This document shows positions 36,401-47,560 of a stretch of DNA of 64,000 nt, in pieces; position 1 is the stretch's first letter, and each line of letters starts with the position of its first letter. The position numbers were made by a program, and so were the translations under genes. The notes beneath the pieces are model-generated. The model did no database searches and was not told the DNA's origin. It worked only from the letters and a program-made list of their open reading frames with translations. Origin of the DNA: Rallus limicola (Eukaryota; Chordata; Aves; Gruiformes; Rallidae); NCBI GenBank assembly GCA_022605955.1, contig JAKCOZ010000616.1, positions 46,801 through 110,800 of the forward strand, in the 5' to 3' direction.

Positions 36401-39400
36401 CGGCCCTAGCAGACTGCAGTTCAAAATATGCTAAACGTCCAGCAATAACTCCCAAAGTAAAGAAGCTAGGACTGAAAGGCATAGCTTGTCTGAAACCTCC
36501 TAACAGGACACGCAAGCAGACCCTGTCACTTTGGCTCTCAGCCTTTTCCTTTGCCTGGAAAGAAGGAACATACCTGCTACCTCCTACGGTGCTTTTCTCG
36601 GCCCTAGCAGACTGCAGTTCAAAACATGCTAAACATCCAGCAATAACTCCCAAAGTAAAGAAGCTAGGACTGAAAGGCATAGCTTGTCTGAAACCTCCTA
36701 ACAGGACACACAAGCAGACCCTGTCACTTTGGCTCTCAGCCTTTTCCTTTGCCTGGAAAGAGGGAACATGCCTGGAACCTCCTACGGTGCTTTTCTCGGC
36801 CCTAGCAGACTGCAGTTCAAAACATGCTAAACGTCCAGCAATAACTCCCAAAGTAAAGAAGCTAGGACTGAAAGGCATAGCTTGTCTGAAACCTCCTAAC
36901 AGGACACACAAGCAGACCCTGTCACTTTGGCTCTCAGCCTTTTCCTTTGCCTGGAAAGAGGGAACATGCCTGGAACTTCCTACGGTGCTTTTCTCGGCCC
37001 TAGCAGACTGCAGTTCAAAACATGCTAAACGTCCAGCAATAACTCCCAAAGTAAAGAAGCTAGGCATGAAAGGCATAGCTTGTCTGAAACCTCCTAACAG
37101 GACACACAAGCAGACCCTGTCACTTTGGCTCTCAGCCTTTTCCTTTGCCTGGAAAGAGGGAACATGCCTGGAACCTCCTACGGTGCTTTTCTCGGCCCTA
37201 GCAGACTGCAGTTCAAAACATGCTAAACGTCCAGCAATAACTCCCAAAGTAAAGAAGCTAGGACTGAAAGGAATAGCTTGTCTGAAACCTCCTAACAGGA
37301 CACACAAACAGACCCTGTCACTTTGGCTCTCAGCCTTTTCCTTTGCCTGAAAAGAGGGAACATGCCTGCAACCTCCTACGGTGCTTTTCTCGGCCCTAGC
37401 AGACTGCAGTTCAAAACATGCTAAACGTCCAGCAATAACTCCCAAAGTAAAGAAGCTAGGACTGAAAGGCATAGCTTGTCTGAAACCTCCTAACAGGACA
37501 CACAAGCAGACCCTGTCACTTTGGCTCTCAGCCTTTTCCTTTGCCTGGAAAGAGGGAACATGCCTGGAACCTCCTACGGTGCTTTTCTCGGCCCTAGCAG
37601 ACTGCAGTTCAAAACTTGCTAAACGTCCAGCAATAACTCCCAAAGTAAAGAAGCTAGGCATGAAAGGCATAGCTTGTCTGAAACCTCCTAACAGGACACA
37701 CAAGCAGACCCTGTCACTTTGGCTCTCAGCCTTTTCCTTTGCCTGGAAAGAAGGAACATACCTGATACCTCCTACAGTGCTTTTCTCGGCCCTAGCAGAC
37801 TGCAGTTCAAAACATGCTAAACGTCCAGCAATAACTCCCAAAGTAAAGAAGCTAGGACTGAAAGGCATAGCTTGTCTGAAACCTCCTAACAGGACACACA
37901 AGCAGACCCTGTCACTTTGGCTCTCAGCCTTTTCCTTTGCCTGGAAAGAGGGAACATGCCTGGAAGCTCCTACGGTGCTTTTCTCGGCCCTAGCAGACTG
38001 CAGTTCAAAACATGCTAAACGTCCAGCAATAACTCCCAAAGTAAAGAAGCTAGGCATGAAAGTCATAGCTTGTCTGAAACCTCCTAACAGGACACACAAG
38101 CAGACCCTGTCACTTTGGCTCTCAGCCTTTTCCTTTGCCTGGAAAGAGGGAACATGCCTGGAACCTCCTACGGTGCTTTTCTCGGCCCTAGCAGACTGCA
38201 GTTCAAAACATGCTAAACGTCCAGCAATAACTCCCCAAGTAAAGAAGCTAGGACTGAAAGGCATAGCTTGTCTGAAACCTCCTAACAGGACACACAAGCA
38301 GACCCTGTCACTTTGGCTCTCAGCCTTTTCCTTTGCCTGGAAAGAAGGAACATACCTGCTACCTCCTACGGTGCTTTTCTCGGCCCTAGCAGACTGCAGT
38401 TCAAAACATGCTAAACGTCCAGCAATAACTCCCAAAGTAAAGAAGCTAGGACTGAAAGGCATAGCTTGTCTGAAACCTCCTAACAGGACACACAAGCAGA
38501 CCCTGTCACTTTGGCTCTCAGCCTTTTCCTTTGCCTGGAAAGAGGGAACATGCCTGGAACCTCCTACGGTGCTTTTCTCGGCCCTAGCAGACTGCAGTTC
38601 AAAACATGCTAAACGTCCAGCAATAACTCCCAAAGTAAAGAAGCTAGGACTGAAAGGCATAGCTTGTCTGAAACCTCCTAACAGGACACACAAGCAGACC
38701 CTGTCACTTTGGCTCTCAGCCTTTTCCTTTGCCTGGAAAGAGGGAACATGCCTGGAACTTCCTACGGTGCTTTTCTCGGCCCTAGCAGACTGCAGTTCAA
38801 AACATGCTAAACGTCCAGCAATAACTCCCAAAGTAAAGAAGCTAGGCATGAAAGGCATAGCTTGTCTGAAACCTCCTAACAGGACACACAAGCAGACCCT
38901 GTCACTTTGGCTCTCAGCCTTTTCCTTTGCCTGGAAAGAGGGAACATGCCTGGAACCTCCTACGGTGCTTTTCTCGGCCCTAGCAGACTGCAGTTCAAAA
39001 CATGCTAAACGTCCAGCAATAACTCCCAAAGTAAAGAAGCTAGGACTGAAAGGCATAGCTTGTCTGAAACCTCCTAACAGGACACACAAACAGACCCTGT
39101 CACTTTGGCTCTCAGCCTTTTCCTTTGCCTGGAAAGAGGGAACATGCCTGGAACCTCCTACGGTGCTTTTCTCGGCCCTAGCAGACTGCAGTTCAAAACA
39201 TGCTAAACGTCCAGCAATAACTCCCAAAGTAAAGAAGCTAGGACTGAAAGGCATAGCTTGTCTGAAACCTCCTAACAGGACACACAAACAGACCCTGTCA
39301 CTTTGGCTCTCAGCCTTTTCCTTTGCCTGGAAAGAGGGAACATGCCTGGAACCTCCTACGGTGCTTTTCTCGGCCCTAGCAGACTGCAGTTCAAAACATG

Positions 39401-40944
39401 CTAAACGTCCAGCAATAACTCCCAAAGTAAAGAAGCTAGGACTGAAAGGCATAGCTTGTCTGAAACCTCCTAACAGGACACACAAGCAGACCCTGTCACT
39501 TTGGCTCTCAGCCTTTTCCTTTGCCTGGAAAGAGGGAACATGCCTGGAACTTCCTACGGTGCTTTTCTCGGCCCTAGCAGACTGCAGTTCAAAACATGCT
39601 AAACGTCCAGCAATAACTCCCAAAGTAAAGAAGCTAGGCATGAAAGGCATAGCTTGTCTGAAACCTCCTAACAGGACACACAAGCAGACCCTGTCACTTT
39701 GGCTCTCAGCCTTTTCCTTTGCCTGGAAAGAGGGAACATGCCTGGAAGCTCCTACGGTGCTTTTCTCGGCCCTAGCAGACTGCAGTTCAAAACATGCTAA
39801 ACGTCCAGCAATAACTCCCAAAGTAAAGAAGCTAGGACTGAAAGGCATAGCTTGTCTGAAACCTCCTAACAGGACACACAAACAGACCCTGTCACTTTGG
39901 CTCTCAGCCTTTTCCTTTGCCTGGAAAGAGTTAACATGCCTGGAACCTCCTACGGTGCTTTTCTCGGCCCTAGCAGACTGCAGTTCAAAACATGCTAAAC
40001 GTCCAGCAATAACTCCCAAAGTAAAGAAGCTAGGACTGAAAGGCATAGCTTGTCTGAAACCTCCTAACAGGACACACAAGCAGACCCTGTCACTTTGGCT
40101 CTCAGCCTTTTCCTTTGCCTGGAAAGAGGGAACATGCCTGGAACCTCCTACGGTGCTTTTCTCGGCCCTAGCAGACTGCAGTTCAAAACATGCTAAACGT
40201 CCAGCAATAACTCCCAAAGTAAAGAAGCTAGGCATGAAAGGCATAGCTTGTCTGAAACCTCCTAACAGGACACACAAGCAGACCCTGTCACTTTGGCTCT
40301 CAGCCTTTTCCTTTGCCTGGAAAGAGGGAACATGCCTGGAACCTCCTACGGTGCTTTTCTCGGCCCTAGCAGACTGCAGTTCAAAACATGCTAAACGTCC
40401 AGCAATAACTCCCAAAGTAAAGAAGCTAGGCATGAAAGGCATAGCTTGTCTGAAACCTCCTAACAGGACACACAAGCAGACCCTGTCACTTTGGCTCTCA
40501 GCCTTTTCCTTTGCCTGGAAAGAGGGAACATGCCTGGAACCTCCTACGGTGCTTTTCTCGGCCCTAGCAGACTGCAGTTCAAAACATGCTAAACGTCCAG
40601 CAATAACTCCCAAAGTAAAGAAGCTAGGCATGAAAGGCATAGCTTGTCTGAAACCTCCTAACAGGACACACAAGCAGACCCTGTCACTTTGGCTCTCAGC
40701 CTTTTCCTTTGCCTGGAAAGAGGGAACATGCCTGGAACCTCCTACGGTGCTTTTCTCGGCCCTAGCAGACTGCAGTTCAAAACTTGCTAAACGTCCAGCA
40801 ATAACTCCCAAAGTATAGAAGCTAGGACTGAAAGGCATAGCTTGTCTGAAACCTCCTAACAGGACACACAAGCAGACCCTGTCACTTTGGCTCTCAGCCT
40901 TTTCCTTTGCCTGGAAAGAAGGAACATACCTGCTACCTCCTACA
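33421..40944. repeat. Superblock copy 2 (stop B to stop A, 38 monomers)
   Basis: It has the same ordered landmarks as superblock 1: stop B at 33556-33558, cttgct/YL monomer (33817), CE/YL alternation (34411-36786), gaacttcc, ggaatag+caaacag (37183-37380), cttgct with ctgatacc (a at 37765), gaagct, aaagtcat, YL, gaacttcc, ATG run, stop A at 40816-40818. The ggaatag monomer has also gained g-to-a at m168, giving TGA at 37348-37350 (stop C), and a private ctgcaacc. Compared with the other copies it holds extra whole monomers in the alternating region and after the aaagtcat monomer. Private variants include ccccaagt near 38235, shared with 58035 in copy 3, and gagttaac near 39930. Confidence 0.9.
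34411..36786. repeat. Two tandem 6-monomer units (1,188 bp each) of alternating YL and CE monomers
   Basis: The unit order is YL; CE with aaacatcc; YL with aaatgtcc+gtcaag; CE with aaacatcc+aagaag; YL with aaaatatgc; CE with aaacatcc. Units run 34411-35598 and 35599-36786. The tgtcc landmark lies at 34852 and 36040, exactly 1,188 bp apart. The units differ by a few substitutions (gaaaagc in unit 1; gaaaactcc and cacgcaag in unit 2), so duplication preceded some point mutations. Several of the class-defining changes are transitions at the m46/m47 CpG. Confidence 0.92.
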
Positions 40945-42528
40945 GTGCTTTTCTCGGCCCTAGCAGACTGCAGTTCAAAACATGCTAAACGTCCAGCAAT
41001 AACTCCCAAAGTAAAGAAGCTAGGCATGAAAGGCATAGCTTGTCTGAAACCTCCTAACAGAACACACAAGCAGACCCTGTCACTTTGGCTCTCAGCCTTT
41101 TCCTTTGCCTGGAAAGAGGGAACATGCCTGGAACCTCCTACGGTGCTTTTCTCGGCCCTAGCAGACTGCAGTTCAAAACATGCTAAACGTCCAGCAATAA
41201 CTCCCAAAGTAAAGAAGCTAGGACTGAAAGGCATAGCTTGTCTGAAACCTCCTAACAGGACACACAAGCAGACCCTGTCACTTTGGCTCTCAGCCTTTTC
41301 CTTTGCCTGGAAAGAGGGAACATGCCTGGAAGCTCCTACGGTGCTTTTCTCGGCCCTAGCAGACTGCAGTTCAAAACATGCTAAACGTCCAGCAATAACT
41401 CCCAAAGTAAAGAAGCTAGGACTGAAAGGCATAGCTTGTCTGAAACCTCCTAACAGGACACACAAGCAGACCCTGTCACTTTGGCTCTCAGCCTTTTCCT
41501 TTGCATGGAAAGAGGGAACATACCTGCTACCTCCTACAGTGCTTTTCTCGGCCCTAGCAGACTGCAGTTCAAAACATGCTAAACGTCCAGCAATAACTCC
41601 CAAAGTAAAGAAGCTAGGCATGAAAGGCATAGCTTGTCTGAAACCTCCTAACAGGACACACAAGCAGACCCTGTCACTTTGGCTCTCAGCCTTTTCCTTT
41701 GCCTGGAAAGAGGGAACATGCCTGGAACCTCCTACGGTGCTTTTCTCGGCCCTAGCAGACTGCAGTTCAAAACATGCTAAACGTCCAGCAATAACTCCCA
41801 AAGTAAAGAAGCTAGGACTGAAAGGCATAGCTTGTCTGAAACCTCCTAACAGGACACACAAGCAGACCCTGTCACTTTGGCTCTCAGCCTTTTCCTTTGC
41901 CTGGAAAGAGGGAACATGCCTGGAACCTCCTACGGTGCTTTTCTCGGCCCTAGCAGACTGCAGTTCAAAACATGCTAAACGTCCAGCAATAACTCCCAAA
42001 GTAAAGAAGCTAGGCATGAAAGGCATAGCTTGTCTGAAACCTCCTAACAGGACACACAAGCAGACCCTGTCACTTTGGCTCTCAGCCTTTTCCTTTGCCT
42101 GGAAAGAGGGAACATGCCTGGAACCTCCTACGGTGCTTTTCTCGGCCCTAGCAGACTGCAGTTCAAAACATGCTAAACGTCCAGCAATAACTCCCAAAGT
42201 AAAGAAGCTAGGACTGAAAGGCATAGCTTGTCTGAAACCTCCTAACAGGACACACAAGCAGACCCTGTCACTTTGGCTCTCAGCCTTTTCCTTTGCCTGG
42301 AAAGAGGGAACATGCCTGGAACCTCCTACGGTGCTTTTCTCGGCCCTAGCAGACTGCAGTTCAAAACATGCTAAACGTCCAGCAATAACTCCCAAAGTAA
42401 AGAAGCTAGGCATGAAAGGCATAGCTTGTCTGAAACCTCCTAACAGGACACACAAGCAGACCCTGTCACTTTGGCTCTCAGCCTTTTCCTTTGTCTGGAA
42501 AGAGGGAACATGCCTGGAATCTCCTACG
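40945..42528. repeat. Post-stop-A octamer, copy 2
   Basis: It has the same eight-monomer order as at 18769, starting with an M-CE monomer that carries agaacac (near 41061). That variant is shared with the third copy near 60662 but not with the first. The eighth monomer (42331) carries ttgtctgg and gaatct, which begins the 5-monomer duplication. The left edge of the 5.94-kb duplication (41621) falls inside this octamer. Confidence 0.88.
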
Positions 42529-44310
42529 GTGCTTTTCTCGGCCCTAGCAGACTGCAGTTCAAAACATGCTAAACGTCCAGCAATAACTCCCAAAGTAAAG
42601 AAGCTAGGACTGAAAGGCATAGCTTGTCTGAAACCTCCTAACAGGACACACAAGCAGACCCTGTCACTTTGGCTCTCAGCCTTTTCCTTTGCCTGGAAAG
42701 AGGGAACATGCCTGGAACCTCCTACGGTGCTTTTCTCGGCCCTAGCAGACTGCAGTTCAAAACATGCTAAACGTCCAGCAATAACTCCCAAAGTAAAGAA
42801 GCTAGGACTGAAAGGCATAGCTTGTCTGAAACCTCCTAACAGGACACACAAGCAGACCCTGTCACTTTGGCTCTCAGCCTTTTCCTTTGCCTGGAAAGAG
42901 GGAACATGCCTGGAACCTCCTACGGTGCTTTTCTCGGCCCTAGCAGACTGCAGTTCAAAACATGCTAAACGTCCAGCAATAACTCCCAAAGTAAAGAAGC
43001 TAGGACTGAAAGGCATAGCTTGTCTGAAACCTCCTAACAGGACACACAAGCAGACCCTGTCACTTTGGCTCTCAGCCTTTTCCTTTGCCTGGAAAGAAGG
43101 AACATACCTGCTACCTCCTACGGTGCTTTTCTCGGCCCTAGCAGACTGCAGTTCAAAACATGCTAAACATCCAGCAATAACTCCCAAAGTAAAGAAGCTA
43201 GGACTGAAAGGCATAGCTTGTCTGAAACCTCCTAACAGGACACACAAGCAGACCCTGTCACTTTGGCTCTCAGCCTTTTCCTTTGCCTGGAAAGAGGGAA
43301 CATGCCTGGAACCTCCTACGGTGCTTTTCTCGGCCCTAGCAGACTGCAGTTCAAAACATGCTAAATGTCCAGCAATAACTCCCAAAGTCAAGAAGCTAGG
43401 ACTGAAAGGCATAGCTTGTCTGAAACCTCCTAACAGGACACACAAGCAGACCCTGTCACTTTGGCTCTCAGCCTTTTCCTTTGTCTGGAAAGAGGGAACA
43501 TGCCTGGAATCTCCTACGGTGCTTTTCTCGGCCCTAGCAGACTGCAGTTCAAAACATGCTAAACGTCCAGCAATAACTCCCAAAGTAAAGAAGCTAGGAC
43601 TGAAAGGCATAGCTTGTCTGAAACCTCCTAACAGGACACACAAGCAGACCCTGTCACTTTGGCTCTCAGCCTTTTCCTTTGCCTGGAAAGAGGGAACATG
43701 CCTGGAACCTCCTACGGTGCTTTTCTCGGCCCTAGCAGACTGCAGTTCAAAACATGCTAAACGTCCAGCAATAACTCCCAAAGTAAAGAAGCTAGGACTG
43801 AAAGGCATAGCTTGTCTGAAACCTCCTAACAGGACACACAAGCAGACCCTGTCACTTTGGCTCTCAGCCTTTTCCTTTGCCTGGAAAGAGGGAACATGCC
43901 TGGAACCTCCTACGGTGCTTTTCTCGGCCCTAGCAGACTGCAGTTCAAAACATGCTAAACGTCCAGCAATAACTCCCAAAGTAAAGAAGCTAGGACTGAA
44001 AGGCATAGCTTGTCTGAAACCTCCTAACAGGACACACAAGCAGACCCTGTCACTTTGGCTCTCAGCCTTTTCCTTTGCCTGGAAAGAAGGAACATACCTG
44101 CTACCTCCTACGGTGCTTTTCTCGGCCCTAGCAGACTGCAGTTCAAAACATGCTAAACATCCAGCAATAACTCCCAAAGTAAAGAAGCTAGGACTGAAAG
44201 GCATAGCTTGTCTGAAACCTCCTAACAGGACACACAAGCAGACCCTGTCACTTTGGCTCTCAGCCTTTTCCTTTGCCTGGAAAGAGGGAACATGCCTGGA
44301 ACCTCCTACG
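42331..44310. repeat. 5-monomer (990-bp) tandem duplication inside the 5.94-kb unit
   Basis: The five-monomer series ttgtctgg/gaatct CE, L-CE, L-CE, YL, aaacatcc-CE occurs at 42331-43320 and again at 43321-44310. The ttgtctgg marker lies at 42491 and 43481, 990 bp apart. The first monomer of copy 1 is M subtype at its left end while that of copy 2 carries aaatgtcc+gtcaag. The crossover that made the duplication therefore fell inside this monomer, between about m83 and m164. The pair is repeated unchanged at 48271-50250 within unit 2. Confidence 0.9.
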
Positions 44311-46092
44311 GTGCTTTTCTCGGCCCTAGCAGACTGCAGTTCAAAACATGCTAAATGTCCAGCAATAACTCCCAAAGTCAAGAAGCTAGGACTGAAAGGC
44401 ATAGCTTGTCTGAAACCTCCTAACAGGACACACAAGCAGACCCTGTCACTTTGGCTCTCAGCCTTTTCCTTTGCCTGGAAAGAAGGAACATACCTGCTAC
44501 CTCCTACGGTGCTTTTCTCGGCCCTAGCAGACTGCAGTTCAAAACATGCTAAACATCCAGCAATAACTCCCAAAGTAAAGAAGCTAGGACTGAAAGGCAT
44601 AGCTTGTCTGAAACCTCCTAACAGGACACACAAGAAGACCCTGTCACTTTGGCTCTCAGCCTTTTCCTTTGCCTGGAAAGAGGGAACATGCCTGGAACCT
44701 CCTACGGTGCTTTTCTCGGCCCTAGCAGACTGCAGTTCAAAACATGCTAAACGTCCAGCAATAACTCCCAAAGTAAAGAAGCTAGGACTGAAAGGCATAG
44801 CTTGTCTGAAACCTCCTAACAGGACACACAAGCAGACCCTGTCACTTTGGCTCTCAGCCTTTTCCTTTGCCTGGAAAGAAGGAACATACCTGCTACCTCC
44901 TACGGTGCTTTTCTCGGCCCTAGCAGACTGCAGTTCAAAACATGCTAAACATCCAGCAATAACTCCCAAAGTAAAGAAGCTAGGACTGAAAGGCATAGCT
45001 TGTCTGAAACCTCCTAACAGGACACACAAGCAGACCCTGTCACTTTGGCTCTCAGCCTTTTCCTTTGCCTGGAAAGAGGGAACATGCCTGGAACCTCCTA
45101 CGGTGCTTTTCTCGGCCCTAGCAGACTGCAGTTCAAAACATGCTAAACGTCCAGCAATAACTCCCAAAGTAAAGAAGCTAGGACTGAAAGGCATAGCTTG
45201 TCTGAAACCTCCTAACAGGACACACAAGCAGACCCTGTCACTTTGGCTCTCAGCCTTTTCCTTTGCCTGGAAAGAAGGAACATACCTGCTACCTCCTACG
45301 GTGCTTTTCTCGGCCCTAGCAGACTGCAGTTCAAAACATGCTAAACATCCAGCAATAACTCCCAAAGTAAAGAAGCTAGGACTGAAAGGCATAGCTTGTC
45401 TGAAACCTCCTAACAGGACACACAAGCAGACCCTGTCACTTTGGCTCTCAGCCTTTTCCTTTGCCTGGAAAGAGGGAACATGCCTGGAACCTCCTACGGT
45501 GCTTTTCTCGGCCCTAGCAGACTGCAGTTCAAAACATGCTAAATGTCCAGCAATAACTCCCAAAGTCAAGAAGCTAGGACTGAAAGGCATAGCTTGTCTG
45601 AAACCTCCTAACAGGACACACAAGCAGACCCTGTCACTTTGGCTCTCAGCCTTTTCCTTTGCCTGGAAAGAAGGAACATACCTGCTACCTCCTACGGTGC
45701 TTTTCTCGGCCCTAGCAGACTGCAGTTCAAAACATGCTAAACATCCAGCAATAACTCCCAAAGTAAAGAAGCTAGGACTGAAAGGCATAGCTTGTCTGAA
45801 ACCTCCTAACAGGACACACAAGAAGACCCTGTCACTTTGGCTCTCAGCCTTTTCCTTTGCCTGGAAAGAGGGAACATGCCTGGAACCTCCTACGGTGCTT
45901 TTCTCGGCCCTAGCAGACTGCAGTTCAAAATATGCTAAACGTCCAGCAATAACTCCCAAAGTAAAGAAGCTAGGACTGAAAGGCATAGCTTGTCTGAAAC
46001 CTCCTAACAGGACACGCAAGCAGACCCTGTCACTTTGGCTCTCAGCCTTTTCCTTTGCCTGGAAAGAAGGAACATACCTGCTACCTCCTACG
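43915..46092. repeat. CE/YL alternating run of 11 monomers in 5.94-kb unit 1 (copied at 49855-52032)
   Basis: YL monomers with acgg ends alternate with CE monomers carrying aaacatcc. They include aaatgtcc+gtcaag monomers at 44311 and 45499 (1,188 bp apart, one hexamer), aagaag monomers at 44509 and 45697, and one aaaatatgc+cacgcaag monomer at 45895. This matches the hexamer grammar at 34411-36786. The order after the run differs (four L-CE monomers rather than a gaacttcc end), so this is a rearranged relative rather than a simple copy. Confidence 0.88.
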
Positions 46093-47560
46093 GTGCTTTT
46101 CTCGGCCCTAGCAGACTGCAGTTCAAAACATGCTAAACGTCCAGCAATAACTCCCAAAGTAAAGAAGCTAGGACTGAAAGGCATAGCTTGTCTGAAACCT
46201 CCTAACAGGACACACAAGCAGACCCTGTCACTTTGGCTCTCAGCCTTTTCCTTTGCCTGGAAAGAGGGAACATGCCTGGAACCTCCTACGGTGCTTTTCT
46301 CGGCCCTAGCAGACTGCAGTTCAAAACATGCTAAACGTCCAGCAATAACTCCCAAAGTAAAGAAGCTAGGACTGAAAGGCATAGCTTGTCTGAAACCTCC
46401 TAACAGGACACACAAGCAGACCCTGTCACTTTGGCTCTCAGCCTTTTCCTTTGCCTGGAAAGAGGGAACATGCCTGGAACCTCCTACGGTGCTTTTCTCG
46501 GCCCTAGCAGACTGCAGTTCAAAACATGCTAAACGTCCAGCAATAACTCCCAAAGTAAAGAAGCTAGGACTGAAAGGCATAGCTTGTCTGAAACCTCCTA
46601 ACAGGACACACAAGCAGACCCTGTCACTTTGGCTCTCAGCCTTTTCCTTTGCCTGGAAAGAGGGAACATGCCTGGAACCTCCTACGGTGCTTTTCTCGGC
46701 CCTAGCAGACTGCAGTTCAAAACATGCTAAACGTCCAGCAATAACTCCCAAAGTAAAGAAGCTAGGACTGAAAGGAATAGCTTGTCTGAAACCTCCTAAC
46801 AGGACACACAAACAGACCCTGTCACTTTGGCTCTCAGCCTTTTCCTTTGCCTGAAAAGAGGGAACATGCCTGGAACCTCCTACGGTGCTTTTCTCGGCCC
46901 TAGCAGACTGCAGTTCAAAACATGCTAAACGTCCAGCAATAACTCCCAAAGTAAAGAAGCTAGGACTGAAAGGCATAGCTTGTCTGAAACCTCCTAACAG
47001 GACACACAAGCAGACCCTGTCACTTTGGCTCTCAGCCTTTTCCTTTGCCTGGAAAGAGGGAACATGCCTGGAACCTCCTACGGTGCTTTTCTCGGCCCTA
47101 GCAGACTGCAGTTCAAAACTTGCTAAACGTCCAGCAATAACTCCCAAAGTAAAGAAGCTAGGCATGAAAGGCATAGCTTGTCTGAAACCTCCTAACAGGA
47201 CACACAAGCAGACCCTGTCACTTTGGCTCTCAGCCTTTTCCTTTGCCTGGAAAGAGGGAACATGCCTGGAACCTCCTACGGTGCTTTTCTCGGCCCTACC
47301 AGACTGCAGTTCAAAACATGCTAAACGTCCAGCAATAACTCCCAAAGTAAAGAAGCTAGGACTGAAAGGCATAGCTTGTCTGAAACCTCCTAACAGGACA
47401 CACAAACAGACCCTGTCACTTTGGCTCTCAGCCTTTTCCTTTGCCTGGAAAGAGGGAACATGCCTGGAACCTCCTACGGTGCTTTTCTCGGCCCTAGCAG
47501 ACTGCAGTTCAAAACATGCTAAACGTCCAGCAATAACTCCCAAAGTAAAGAAGCTAGGAC

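Larger units (their letters stand above)
41621..47560. repeat. 30-monomer (5,940-bp) tandem duplication, unit 1
   Basis: Position p here matches position p+5940 from 41621 to 47603. The first mismatch on the left is at 41619-41620 (M versus L subtype) and the first on the right is at 47604 (aagcag versus aaacag). The forward translations agree over the shared region, and every line pair I compared by eye was identical, including rare markers: ttgtctgg, gtcaag, aagaag, aaaatatgc, cacgcaag, ggaatag, stop C at 46852-46854, and cggccctacc near 47299. Thirty exact monomers are present, comprising a 5-monomer duplication, a CE/YL alternating run, four L-CE monomers (the last carrying stop C) and the cttgct monomer. 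Confidence 0.93.
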
